Shown here one piece after another: positions 1 to 10,516 of a stretch of 20,228 bases of DNA (positions within the stretch are counted from its first letter, which is position 1; each line of letters starts with the position of its first letter). The stretch is from positions 1 through 20,228 of the forward strand of contig JAAAKB020204717.1 of NCBI GenBank assembly GCA_010014835.2, read 5' to 3'. A program made the position numbers and the translations under genes. The notes under the pieces were generated by a model that saw only the letters and a list, made by a program, of their open reading frames with translations, was not told the DNA's origin and made no database searches. This DNA comes from Apostichopus leukothele. Its lineage: Eukaryota > Echinodermata > Holothuroidea > Aspidochirotida > Stichopodidae.

Positions 1-235
1 CCTGGTCAATGATAACCTGTCCCAGAGACAATCGCTCCAGGCAGCTGCAGTTATATACTACAGCCAATGACAAGTTACCTCACAGGTACCCATTTAACCC
101 CTGGGTGGAGAGAGGCAATTGAGCATCTTGCCCAAGGACACAACCATAATGAACTTGGCAGGAGTCACACCAGCAATCTTTGGGTCACTAGTCTGACGCC
201 TTAGCCAATTGTCCACCACGCTCCACAAGTTCCGG
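1..235. repeat. Dispersed repeat fragment of a type common in marine animal genomes
   Basis: The stretch holds the series CCTGGGTGGAGAGAGGCAA, CTTGCCCAAGGACACAA, then GGGTCACTAGTCTGACGC and a run ending in TCCACCACGCTCC. I recognise this arrangement from memory as a widespread interspersed repeat in marine invertebrates and fish, possibly a SINE or LINE tail or a non-autonomous DNA element. I cannot assign the family without a repeat library. It runs off the left edge. The next 100 bases, up to about 340, may belong to it or to a second old element. Confidence 0.5.
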
Positions 236-830
236 GGGTTCCTGCAATGATCTTAGGACCCATTGAAAATTCTTTACGGCCCAAACATTGGGTCACGATC
301 CATACTTTAGGTTGCGGACTGTCTCAATACGGGTTACAGCTACTGAAAGATTCCTAATACATTGACAGTCATCATGAATATCGTTGACAATAAGGAGAGT
401 AAATAAATAACCATAAAATGAAATAATATTTGTATGGCTCAGAACAATAGATTCCCTACTCAAACATTCATCTAGATAGGGATGTTAAACAGCAGTAATA
501 GTTTACTTTACTGGATTCCATTAAAACAGGAAATATATCAAAGCATGTACGTCAAAGACAATATATAGTAAATACATATTTACAGAGGAAGAAGACATTA
601 CAACATTATAACAATACAATGGTGGAGGATGGGCTATAAGTATTATATTATATTAGTAACTTTGAAAACTTATGCATTCTGTACAAGAAAAAAACTATGA
701 AGCCTCTACAAAGTACATGACTGCCTCTTGAAATCATACAGTAGAACTTTGCCGCAGTATGTATTATAATCAAGGTTACTAAGTCAGGTGAAATATCATC
801 TAGACTGGTGTACATGTTATAATAAACATA

Positions 831-853
831 TAAATTATATAAATTATATAAAT
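831..853. repeat. Short AT-rich 9-bp tandem repeat
   Basis: The unit TAAATTATA is repeated about 2.5 times. It is a simple low-complexity tract with no evident function. Confidence 0.7.
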
Positions 854-910
854 GTTGGGGTTTGGAGCTAAGATATTGCTACAAGGTTACCTGACTATAT
901 ATATCACATT

Positions 911-963
911 TGACATGGATAATAGAGGTGCAATTATTTGTGTAAAGACAGGTAAGTGAGAAA
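911..963 (+). repeat. Local dispersed repeat, copy A (3' part only)
   Basis: The stretch carries GACATGGATAAT, then GGTGCAATTATTTGTGTAAAGACAGGTAAGTGAG. This lines up with the right-hand end of the copies near 8106-8240 and 11871-11967. It ends in a near-perfect splice-donor-like motif, ACAGGTAAGT, on the plus strand, which is antisense to the integrin gene. Confidence 0.5.
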
Positions 964-1005
964 CCATAGTATTCATGTCCTGTGGCATAAAACATCTGGA
1001 CTTAC

Positions 1006-1079
1006 CTCTGATTTACACCATGCACATTCTGGACTTCTAACCAAACATTCCCCACAGGTTTTCGCTACACTACAGGAAC
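1006..1079 (-). CDS. Integrin beta subunit, internal coding exon: N-terminal part of the PSI domain
   Basis: Read on the minus strand, this 74-nt exon encodes 24 full residues plus two bases of a split Gly codon. It contains CGECLVRSPECAWC, with cysteine spacing C-x5-C-x2-C-x6-C-x2-C. This is the signature start of the PSI (plexin-semaphorin-integrin) domain at the N-terminus of integrin beta chains; vertebrate beta chains have the same CxxC-x6-CxWC core. Integrin beta pairs with an alpha chain as a plasma-membrane adhesion receptor for extracellular matrix, and PSI is extracellular and disulfide-rich. The 3' splice site is a pyrimidine-rich tract ending TTTCACAG before 1079. The donor is GAG|GTAAG after 1006. 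Entry is phase 1 and exit is phase 0. The exon is short and the remaining PSI cysteines must lie in the next exon, before base 1. Other PSI proteins (plexin, semaphorin) are less likely because CGEC...CAWC is integrin-like. Which beta paralogue it is cannot be told. Confidence 0.86.
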
Positions 1080-1164
1080 CTGTGAAAGAAAAGAAAATTT
1101 GTAAGGAAACTTGTCTTTCCAATATGTAATGTGTGTTACAATGTAAAAGGACTGCAAACATGAA

Positions 1165-1453
1165 GTTGGAATGGGATGGAGTAAAGTAGGATAGGTGGAG
1201 TGTGATGGGAAGTTGAGAAGTGGGATGGGATGGGATGGAGTGTGATGGATGTTGAGGAGTGGGTGGGATGTTGATGGGATGTTGAGGAGTGGGATGTTAA
1301 TGAGTGGGATGGGATTTTGAGGAGTCAGATGGGATGTTGAGGAGTGTGACGTGATGTTGAGGAGTGTGACGTGATGTTGACGAGTGTGACGTGATGTTGA
1401 GGAGTGGGGATGCGAGGTTAAGGAGTGGGATGGGATGGGGTGGGATGGGATGG
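1165..1453. repeat. Purine-rich minisatellite built from GGGATG and GTTGAGGAG blocks
   Basis: About 290 bases are made of variants of GGGATGTTGAGGAGT. A sharper 20-bp sub-array, unit TGTGACGTGATGTTGAGGAG, lies at about 1335-1400, and pure GGGAT runs lie at both ends. It starts about 85 bases upstream, in gene orientation, of the PSI exon, so in the integrin pre-mRNA it reads as a long C/T-rich tract ahead of the acceptor. The units are diverged and length polymorphism is likely. Confidence 0.85.
1427..1449 (+). other. Putative G-quadruplex
   Basis: Five runs of three or four G separated by one- or two-base loops (AT, AT, T, AT) lie on the plus strand. The plus strand is the template strand for the integrin gene. 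This matches the usual G3+N1-7 rule with very short loops. Confidence 0.6.
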
Positions 1454-2280
1454 AACAAGCACAGTATTGTTTGATGTTTACTGTCTGTTCAAAATAAATA
1501 TCTTTCTTTCTTGCAAAGTTTGGTAAATAACAGTGGCAATCAGATTGATACCGTGCATAAATGATGAATACACACCAATGCTTATATCAGCCCTTCCTAG
1601 CTGATGAATATTCATGTCATCATTTGGCAATAATGCCTTAAAATGTTATTTTTTCACTATTTACAGCAAAACATCACAGTTGCAACAACGATGTTTATGT
1701 TTATACACAACATCAATTTTTTTTCATTTATTTATTTTTATTCCTTCTTGCCTCCAATTTTAGTTTAACTGATTTAAATTGATTCCTGCTGAAACAAAGT
1801 CATTCACCTGGTATTATGTACAGTGGCCTAGCTAATATTACTACATTCTAAATTCATACTTATTATGATCCGAAAAATGTAGCTGCTCTTAGAAGCAGTT
1901 TAATTAAAAAAAAAATTCCACAAGAGGATTTAAAGTAGGAAAGATAAAACTTATCAAATACAGAGTCCCAGGAGGATGTAATGGAGATGCAACTAAAACG
2001 AGAGGCTTTTAATTCTATAGCTTAGAACGGCCTTCTCTTTTACCCTAAAACAACCACTAAAAAGCTTGTTCAATTGTTTTGCAAATAAGAGTTGGTAAAG
2101 TGAGAGAATAGGAAGATAGAAAATAATATAGAGGCATATTCTTTGCACGTAACAGTAGTGCACTAAAATGTCTTGTTGATGGAGGAAGTGGGAACAAACT
2201 GAGCCATTAACCACTATGGGAGAATTCACAGGGGTATCGTTGTACATCCACACCATGAGCTGCGAAAATATGCTGGAGAG
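1454..2280. other. Intronic stretch without a recognised gene
   Basis: AT-rich sequence with T-runs (1715-1745) and an A-run near 1905. A short minus-strand open frame at 1993-2256 has no recognisable domain and no credible splice context. I see nothing else. Confidence 0.5.
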
Positions 2281-2298
2281 GCGGTTGCGTAAGTTTAG

Positions 2299-2520
2299 TA
2301 ACCTATAGCATCAACAATGTTACTCTGAATGAGGGAGGAAAGTTTCTTCCTACGTGGTAAATTTGGAAGGAGGTGTAAGGGGGCGGTGCCCAGGGAGGGA
2401 GGGCGCCAAGCTAAACGTTTCCAGTGTATGGTTAGGTAGATGGGAAAGTGCAGATGTGGAGTGGCAGACAGGTAAGAGAGGAGCAAAGTAAATCCTATAG
2501 TATCAACAATGTACCTCAAT
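2299..2520 (+). repeat. Local dispersed repeat, copy B, bounded by two imperfect 25-bp direct repeats
   Basis: The body (2327-2490) contains GAATGAGGGAGGA, GAGGGCGCCAAGCTAA and GGCAGACAGGTAAGAGAGGAGCAAA in the same order as the copies near 8106 and 14720. It is flanked by ACCTATAGCATCAACAATGT at about 2301-2320 and TCCTATAGTATCAACAATGT at about 2493-2512, which differ at few bases. The flanks may be a target-site duplication or part of the repeat itself. Confidence 0.55.
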
Positions 2521-2754
2521 TATGAGTGCAATGGTTCTTTTCAAACTCTGTGATTTTTCTTTCTTGCTAAGAATAAAGCACCAGTGACGATTGGAGTTTG
2601 ACAAATCTAGCCACATACTGCAGCCTCAACAGTTTATACCCTTCCCTTATTAATAGATCAACCTCAGCCCCAATCCATAAATATGCATGACTTCTAAAGT
2701 TCATTTGTGAGAAAGTACACGTTTTACAAGTACAGTCATATAACTCCAAGTTAA

Positions 2755-2916
2755 ACAATAACTATAAAGTTATGAAAAATGATAAAACTATATAGTTATA
2801 AAACGATAACTATAAAGTGATGAAAATGATAAAACTATATACTGTAGGTATAAAACGATAACTATAAAGTTAATAAACATAACTATAAGGTTATAAACAA
2901 TAAACTATAAAGTTAA
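2755..2916. repeat. AT-rich tandem repeat with AACTATAAAG core, period about 48-52 bp
   Basis: AACTATAAAG starts at 2760, 2808 and 2860, each followed by a similar GATGAAAATGATAAAACTATAT segment. Shorter degenerate units (CATAACTATAAGG, TAAACTATAAAG) follow to about 2916. Its function is unknown. Palindromic TATAGTTATA pieces make it likely to fold or to expand by slippage. Confidence 0.8.
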
Positions 2917-3077
2917 AAGAGTTTTGAGTTTCAGCAGAATGGTAAGTGAAGTGATTGTTATGCTGGATTTTCTTCAAGCTGGCACATTCATACTGTGTAG
3001 TACAAATGCCACGTTTCAAGTTTAAACTCCTGTGCAACCCCCCAAACTTATTGATTTAGTTATTTACGAACTACGAT

Positions 3078-3216
3078 ACTCACCTGTCTCCTTTACCTAT
3101 GCACACCTATCTACCTAGCCTATTGACTGGCAACATTCATGCTTTCCCCCTCCCCCCCCCCCCTGCCATGACCCAATCTAAGGTCACTAACCTCCTCCTT
3201 CTGACTCTACCATCCT
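3078..3216 (-). repeat. Local dispersed repeat, copy C (inverted orientation)
   Basis: Its reverse complement reads GAGTCAGAAGGAGGAGGTTAG, GGGTCATGGCAGGGG, then ATAGGTAAAGGAGACAGGTGAGT. This follows the order of the copy at 8106-8240 (GAATGAGAAGGAGAGGCAA, GGTCATGGAGGGCG, GTTGTGAGGAGACAGGTTAG). A poly-C/poly-G tract (about 3146-3163) interrupts the middle. This inverted copy shows that the element is dispersed and is not a tandem array. Confidence 0.55.
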
Positions 3217-6200
3217 AAAGGTTTTAACATGTGTTTCGTATTGGATTTTCCAAACCCTGTGTAACACCAGTCTAGCAAGTTCAAGCCACGAATAACTCAA
3301 ACCCTTTAAAAGCGTAAACATTAGTCTCGATTTTCACTCAACCTTATTCCACATTTTTTATTCACCTATCAATATTAAACTACTTTATGTAATCTTGATG
3401 AAATTATATATTCTTATAAAGCATTTATTTTGCTCCTTCCTTTCTTTTTTATATTTTTGTTTGGCCTTCAAGTATGGTAAGCATTCTTCCCAATTTTATC
3501 CCTAATCATAAAACCTTAGTTAAAATGTAAAAAAAAAAGAAGTCCATCTTCATTTACTTTAAAGTTTATTGCCTAAACTTCCTTCCCATGTTTTGTCATG
3601 CTTGACTAACCTCTTCAATGATGAAATTATATTAAAGATTTCTGCAACACCGCTTCACCGTTTTTAATTTAACATTTAAGTTTATACCATTAACTGTTCT
3701 ACCCGATCTTGTCAACTCATCAAACTTACCGATTCGATGCAAAAAATGAGTGAAAAAAAGATGTCACGATAAATCAATGGGAGTAAATCTTTGAAATAAG
3801 TGTGAGAAAAATTCACCTTTGAAAGTTATAAAATATTGTTAAATATTGTTATAAAATGCATCTCAGATGAAGAAAATACACCTCCAAAAAATTAACCCTT
3901 TCCCAAAATTTTATCTAAAGTTTAAACTGATCAAATTATACTTGGGAAAAAAATTGTAACATTTTTTTATCCAACAATCAATATACAAGATGTGACAAAA
4001 GGTTTGTTGATTTCATGATGCAAACCAAAGAAGCTGTCTTAATTAGTTCTGATTAGAAACATATCCCTTGGGATGGAGTCAAAGGTGAGGATTTCTTTCA
4101 GATCCGGTCAACTTTTGCGGATCCTACCGTAGATATGAAAGCCTATACAGTATCGTCATGTCCTCATGGGAAATTAACCATCTAGGTGTAGATAAGTGAT
4201 AACTTTGAAATGGAGCCTGACATGCAGATGTTGCATGGCATGCCTCTAAGCTCAAGATGTTATCAGTTACTGAAGGTGTCCGAGTGAAATATTTTACAGA
4301 ATATAGCTGTCAAATTGGTCATTTTTTTAAAGCCTAATTAATATTCATGTTAACAAGTCATTCTTAGACTCCGGTTTTCACACTGTTGGCATGGATGGAT
4401 CTCTTTTAACTCCATGGATCTACTATCAGTTTTTTATGTTATATATTTTAAACAAAATTGTTTTTTATTTATTTATCAGTTTTTCTTTTAAACAGAGGAA
4501 CAAGTTACAATTCCTTTGAATGATCATAATTGTTTTGACACCAACAAACTACAATGGTATGAGTCTATTGTACAAGCTCAGAACATCTGTGTTTTTCACC
4601 TAAACTATTCCAGAGGAATGGATGGACATCTGGCACCAAAGAAACTGACTTACCATTTGGGTTAATACGTTGTGAGTTCAAAATGGAATAAAAAAAAAAT
4701 GCACGACCTAACGTTAATATGTTTGCCACCATAAATTAAAGCAGCACTTTGCATTGAATCATCAAAACTTTGTAACATGGAAGCTGCAGGGATGCACCCA
4801 GACTTGTCTATGGTACATAGTAAAGTTTTTACACATTCTGTACATAATTGCACTTTGAGATAACATCTGATAACAATCAAGCATCCTATGTTTTAAGTCA
4901 TCCATCATAATCATGAGTGTCTCAATCCTGTTCTGGACCAGTGACATAAATATAAGTAACCAAATTCACCATTAGATCTAATTTTTCCTTACTACATGCA
5001 AACAAAACATTGTAAATATTTAACTTCACTTGCACCTCATCGCCGAATTATTTCGCTTTGAGAGCATTCTAGCATACTCGTCATTATCGACTGAACACAT
5101 GCATACTTGAGTCTTTTTTGGGACTTTACATCACCAACCATGTTAAACATTTTAAACGCTCTATTGGCTCGCTATCATAAATCAATCCATAAGGCGTTCA
5201 GAAAATCACTTTGCAAGGAAAACATCTTCAGGCAGTTAAACCAATCAGACGAAATAATTTGTAACGATTCTTTGACGTTATTGTTTTGAGAAAGAAACAT
5301 CAACCAAAGTGGGAGTGTGTCAAATTTGTCTTTTGTCTTTTTAACACAATTAGCAGTTGCTATATGAGTCAAAAGACTCGCTCAAGGTAAATATGTTGCT
5401 ATGAACTAGATGAGACAATAGCCTTAGGTGTAAAAAAATGAATATTTCAGTTTCTGTCTTTTTTTGTCAAGTGATAATTAAAGTAAAATGGAGGAGCAGC
5501 ACTAACGAGACTTTAAGATAGCACGAGACACTTAGTCATCAAAACTACATTTATACATTATACTACTGTATTAGGAGTAATACCTACTTAAAACAATTCA
5601 GAAGATATACTGCTAAATAACAACTTGTTTTGTTTACTTTACAATATTCAGACATAAAACGTAAAACAGACTGCACAGATGCCATCCCTTGATCCGGAGA
5701 TTTGAGTGAAATTTGATTAATGAATTATGAAGACAAGCATCTCATAACTCCCTTGGTGGCACAAATAAGGAATAAACTTGCAAACGGAGACCCTGTCCAT
5801 TTTAAATTGAAGGAGAATCACAAAATAATCCATCAACTGAGAGTCTCTCTTCTTTTGTGGAATTAACGAGAGAAATTATTCATATAGTCGTAGCAGCATG
5901 GGTAATACGGTGGACGCCATGACGATATGACAGTCTCGAATAAAACACTGACTTAGTGATTGCACCACCACCAAGAAATGGATTTAGAGCCTAAATGGTC
6001 TGTGCCTTTAAAAAAATTTCATTTTAAAATTCTGGGTTGGAAAAATATCTTGAACTTGAAGAATTAGGCCAATGCTACCAGCATAGCTTAATTTGTCAGA
6101 CTAAACGGAGCCAGATACCAGCCTCCTCCGTGAAGGGGCGAAATATATGAAATCCAGATTAATCATAGATCTATGATTTAAAACCCAAGATAAATAAAAA

Positions 6201-6440
6201 TAAGACAGAGTCAAATGATAGGCATTATAATTAACAACTTTAGTATGATGCTTGCAAAAACAAGTAGGGAGGGAACAGGGACTTCTTGGATATACTGATC
6301 AGGATTATCATAATAATCCATGAAAACATAATTTGAGGAATTGAATCGAATCTGCACTGTGATTCCGATGTGAACAGTGTCATCATCTGCACTACATTAA
6401 AGGTTACATGTACAACTTAAATGGAAAACAGAGTTTTTAA
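3217..6440. other. Intronic stretch without a recognised gene
   Basis: About 3.2 kb of AT-rich DNA with scattered homopolymer A and T runs (3355, 3528, 4325, 4690). Short open frames on both strands at 4662-4947 and 5107-5372 overlap one another, lack domains and look like chance. A small inverted repeat, GATCCG...CGGATC, lies near 4100-4123, and a 6-bp-stem hairpin lies at 6105-6131. I see no coding exon, tRNA or named repeat. Confidence 0.5.
6105..6131. other. Small hairpin in a locally GC-rich patch
   Basis: ACGGAG pairs with CTCCGT across a 15-base loop, inside an AT-rich intron. The surrounding text (GCATAGCTTAATTTGTCAGAC) vaguely recalls mitochondrial tRNA sequence, but no cloverleaf could be drawn. 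Confidence 0.3.
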
Positions 6441-6447
6441 CAGGAGG

Positions 6448-6485
6448 AGAGAGGATGTGATGGGAGGGGATGGGATGGGATAGGG
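6448..6485 (+). other. G-rich tract with putative G-quadruplex
   Basis: From 6462 to 6485 there are five G-runs of three or four bases with loops of one to three bases (A, AT, AT, ATA) on the plus strand. It resembles the GGGAT blocks of the minisatellite at 1165-1453 and may be a short related array. Confidence 0.6.
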
Positions 6486-7985
6486 TCGATAATATGCCAT
6501 GGTGAAAGAGTTTGTCGTATCCAAAAGGTGGGACAGTTGCAGAGATGGTTCAAGCAATCTTATCCCAACTGTTTTTGAACAGAGTGGATTATTGAAAATT
6601 CTAACACTAGGGCTAAGGTATCTTGCATGTTCCTGTATAACAGAGTGCATTTTACCATTACCTTCACCTACCCCTTACCCCTTACCCTAGGATTACCTTT
6701 ACAATCTCTTAGCTAGTAGCACAGACAGGAAGTTCTTCCAAGAAAGATTAATAACAGGTTCTATTTACAAGCAGTCAACATAATTATAAACTTTTCCCAG
6801 TTTTTAAGTTCCAATAGATCACTTACACTTTGACCTCCACAGTACACCCTACAAACAGCAACACCCTACAACAGAAACCTTACATCCATATGTCTGTGCA
6901 CCTAACATCATACTGTATCTCTACCAATAAAGTAACTTTCAGTATGATGTCATTGCCAATGAAGTCACAGTGTGGTCATTTCTTAGTTTATAGCTTAATC
7001 TCTGTTCACATAGAAAGGTAAATATGTGGACAGAGTGACTCCTGTCAAATTATCTGTAATCCATTGTCAAAGTGTATATAACATGTAACTTTCACCAATT
7101 GTATGCAGTAGCAGATACGTATCAAGCCAGATGAAACTCTGATACACCCTGTTTAATTTCAACTATTTGTTTGTGTCATTATTTCTTGTTCACACGCCCA
7201 TGTGACACATGTGTAACCAACATGCATTAAAACCCAAAGTGGGAGGACTGTAACAAGCTTTCTCCACAGTTTGGGAATTTCACGTTTTTATGATCCTTAT
7301 TTACGGGTCCTAATGGATTGATCTGCCCCTACATCTTCCTCATTCAGCACATTTCTGCAGCTACTAAACTAAACTTTAAATTGTTAAATGATAGCAGTTG
7401 CTTACAATTATGGCCGGCCCTTTAAAGGTAATAAGTTACACATGTAAACTACTATGTATTAGGAGGAAGAAATCACTTTGTTATCAATCCAAACAAACAA
7501 TTTACCTGACACAATGAATGTCCGAACTACCTTTCAATATGTCATTTCCTATCATTATGTTTTGATAACATTTTAACAATATGGATGTAAAAACAAGGAT
7601 ATCCACCAAGTCTTCCCACCTACCATCCAGAGTTCTGTTTAGTCATGCTATGTATGCATTGTTCTATCTGCACAACAAAACAAAAGATTTACACTGAGAT
7701 GCAATATAGGTTAGTTAATTGACATTGATGAAACGAGCTGAACCTCTTTCAATTTCATCATATTGTTTGAATCTGTTTTTATAACTTGTCACAGAATTTG
7801 AATTCCCAGAATAAACAAAGTCCTTCATAAGCTCCACATTTACACTTTCATTTTAAATCACAAGGAAGAAATTAAATAATATAAAAAATATCTATAATGT
7901 GCTTTTTGTATTAATTTGATTCATGTTTTTCCAAACAGGTGACTTGTGGTATGGAAAACAAATTATTCAAAATCAAAACTAAACG
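6486..7985. other. Intronic stretch without a recognised gene
   Basis: Contains a CCTTACCCCTTACCC short repeat near 6670-6690 and otherwise ordinary AT-rich sequence. Open frames at 6417-6690 (both strands) and 6830-7021 have no recognisable domains. I see no RNA gene. Confidence 0.5.
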
Positions 7986-7989
7986 TCTA

Positions 7990-8007
7990 GGATATCCTAG
8001 GATATCC
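7990..8007. repeat. Perfect 18-bp palindrome
   Basis: GGATATCCTAGGATATCC equals its own reverse complement. With the preceding bases it is also a 10-bp direct duplication (CTAGGATATC twice). It could bind a dimeric factor or be a chance product of duplicating a self-complementary unit. Confidence 0.85.
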
Positions 8008-8105
8008 AGAATCCGATGGAAGAAATAAACACCCAAAACTGCTGCTATCGTAAGGACGATAATATTCTGTTCAAAAAATAAACGTGTGTAGGCACTTAAA
8101 TGGTA

Positions 8106-8240
8106 GAATGAGAAGGAGAGGCAATGACCGGGGAGCCGGTCATGGAGGGCGCACAGTGTTAAAGGGTTACCATGGACATTATTGGCATGGTAGAATGGGT
8201 GCAAAGGTTGTGAGGAGACAGGTTAGCGAGGAACAAATAA
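8106..8240 (+). repeat. Local dispersed repeat, copy D (best preserved)
   Basis: Blocks in order are GAATGAGAAGGAGAGGCAATG, GGTCATGGAGGGCGCACAGT, GTTAAAGGGTTACCATGG, GGGTGCAAAGGTTGTGAG and GAGACAGGTTAGCGAGGAAC. The same blocks, diverged, are found around 2327, 3078 (inverted), 11871 and 14720. I do not recognise the family. No poly-A tail or clear tRNA-type A and B boxes were seen, so SINE status is unproven. Confidence 0.6.
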
Positions 8241-9272
8241 ATTAAGCAATACTTCTTCTTGTTAATGGATGTTATAGGTTCATATATACTTACTTTGATT
8301 TCCACTGTCCTCTTTGGTAATTTGACTACGCATCAAACACTGCTAAAGGATAATACGTCATGTTTGTTCAAAGCGTATTGAAACTGCTGACGCAGCTGAG
8401 TGTTATGCTGATGTTTGTACCATTATGACCACATTTTTTTCTAAACCCATTTGTTATAATAACTGATTTAATTACAGTGGGATGACCTTGTTATATAAAT
8501 TAATTATTCAACTAAAGGTTTAATGACTCATAATGAATTAAAGATTACACGGAAATATAAGGTGTGAGTAGCATGTGGCTGTCCTAATGATAGTTACCAA
8601 AAGTCAATCTGAAACTCAAAAAGGGTCATTTTTAAAGCACCTTTTAGAGTTGCACAATTTTAATACATTTTTCAATGCTCCTCTATAGATACTGAAATTG
8701 CTAATATTTGATGGCATTTCATCCCAGTTCATTTTTAAGTCCATCTAGTTTTTAGAATGTCTAAACATCAGCTTGTCTATAGTTTCTTTCAAATAGTGTT
8801 CAGTTTAAGTCAAAATATGAATTATCCACACCTACTGAACGTGACGATGATACATATTTTTCTTTTGGCCAAAACAGAGCGATAAATCAACCTCTCTCTT
8901 AATTAAAGTCGTAACTATTCAGCTTTACTCAACAAAGTGTAGCCTACTGTACACAAAGCCTTACAATGGGTATAGAGTAATCTGGATACAGTTTATGACT
9001 GCAAGCTGATGATAGCAGATTGATAGACTACTGACTGGTATAAATTAGAATCTGCACAGCTTTTGGCACAAGAACTGAAACAATTCAAGGTCAAAAGGGT
9101 TTGAAATCAATTGGCAGCTAACCCAAAAATATCAAAGCCAAACTGAAAAAGATCTTTTGAGTAGTAAAATCCCTTTTGATGTCCAAAAATAATAACCTGT
9201 CCATATATTTCAAAATCCTTTCCTATCACATAATTGTAATAGGATATAAGTGTGTAGTGTGCAGACTGGAAG
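8241..9272. other. Intronic stretch without a recognised gene
   Basis: AT-rich sequence with no open frame, repeat or structured RNA that I could recognise. Confidence 0.5.
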
Positions 9273-9328
9273 TGAGGCCCCGTACTGGTATTCTAGCAAA
9301 GTTGCCTGTTCTTGCATTTGTCCTGATG

Positions 9329-9782
9329 GATTCGTAATTGTAACCGGGCACTTTGGGATCTAGTTTACACTCACATGCAAATTGAAGTACTGGTACTCAC
9401 ACATAGAGCCTTGTACTCATACTAGTACTCATTGTAATAGGGATTCGTACTTGTACCCTACGCACTTTTGAATCTAGTTTACACTCTAGTGCAAACTTAA
9501 GTAATGGTACTCACACTTGGAGCCTTGTACTCATACTAGTACTCACTATAACAGGGATTCGTACTTGTAACCAGGCACTTTTGAATCTAGTTTACACTCT
9601 AGTGCAAACTTAGGTACTGATACTCACACTTAGAGCCTTGTACTCATACTGGTACTCACTATAACAGGGATTCGTACTTGTAACCAGGCACTTTTGAATC
9701 TAGATTACACTTTAGTGCAAACTTAGGTACTGGTACTAACACTTTGAGCCTTGTATTCATACTCATTACAACAGGAGTCCTA
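9329..9782. repeat. 113-114 bp tandem repeat, about four units
   Basis: Unit starts (GATTCGTA) are at 9329, 9442, 9556 and 9669, giving periods of 113, 114 and 113. Each unit runs through GGCACTTTTGAATCTAG, TTACACTCTAGTGCAAACTT, a GTACTGGTACTCACAC block, GAGCCTTGTACTCATAC and ACTCACTATAACAGGG. The middle units are most alike and the outer ones more diverged, as expected from unequal exchange. A degenerate part-unit with GTACTGGTA lies at about 9283, and GTACTCAT fragments continue to about 9815. No open frame spans the array. Confidence 0.92.
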
Positions 9783-9815
9783 CTTCTACTCGTACTCATG
9801 CTGTTGTACTCATCT

Positions 9816-10510
9816 TTAAGTCTGGTGACTATTGTGTACTAAACACGTTAATATCCTCAAAACCAATTCCATACAGTAAAGCAACAGAAGTCCTTGTTAT
9901 ATACTCAAACAACCCAAAAATCCAAGTGCAGGCTCTTTCATTAAAGCAGTGAACACTAAGAAAATTATAGCAAAGCTACTGTACTGTAAAAGCTATTATC
10001 ATATTGTATCATAGAAATACATATATAAAATTCATCAACTGGAAACAGTATACCAAAGCCAAATATATCAATCTTGCAATATAAACTATGTCATTACTAT
10101 GCCTTATCTCTTATGCCAGGAAAATTTACTGTTTGTCTATGAATTGTTCAATCTCTCAAATATCTTTTAGCTATCAGTTTACATCTTTCTCCCTTGAATC
10201 ATCAATCACAGTCAGGTGGACTATCAGGTGACATAACTTATTCTTCCAGCATTGTTGATAAAGTGCTCGTAGATCAACACCCGCTGCCTGTCACGAAGAT
10301 GAAATTATGTAATACATAAAGGAGCTATTTGTGCATGAAACCATAAAATATAGCACAAGTATTTAGTTCTTTGTTCAGTTTCTTGCCCCACTTACAGTGG
10401 TAGTTTTCAGTCAGTATATATGACAACCAAGATCGGTACCAAAGGATACCATTATCTACATGCAACACAATTTAACATCAATGTGAATGTTTTAATCAAT
10501 TCTTTGTTAT
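9816..10510. other. Intronic stretch without a recognised gene
   Basis: Ordinary AT-rich sequence. I see no repeat, coding exon or RNA gene. Confidence 0.5.
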
Positions 10511-10516
10511 GTACAG

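Larger units (their letters stand above)
1..1005 (-). other. Start of the intron following the PSI exon (partial)
   Basis: Donor GTAAG at 1005-1001 on the minus strand opens this intron, which runs off the window. It contains a dispersed repeat fragment (1-235), a short AT tandem (831-853) and a partial copy of the local dispersed repeat (911-963). I saw no coding segment between 240 and 910. Confidence 0.6.

Noticed and set aside
2295-2519. Minus-strand 74-codon open frame rich in Leu and Pro
   Set aside because: It lies almost wholly within repeat copy B and its flanking direct repeats, so the frame is a by-product of the repeat.
5107-5372. Open frames on both strands (60 and 65 codons)
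   Set aside because: They mirror each other on opposite strands, and neither shows a motif.
6085-6140. Possible tRNA or mitochondrial insert (GCATAGCTTAATTTG...)
   Set aside because: No acceptor stem, anticodon arm or T-loop could be paired. Only a 6-bp hairpin is present.
6417-6690. Overlapping open frames on both strands, ending in a proline-rich tail on plus
   Set aside because: Opposite-strand overlap and a simple-repeat tail (CCTTACCC) point to chance frames. No protein family was recognised.
7911-8204. 97-codon minus-strand open frame with a hydrophobic segment
   Set aside because: It overlaps the palindrome and the dispersed repeat copy D, has no recognisable domain, and the hydrophobic run is short and AT-driven.
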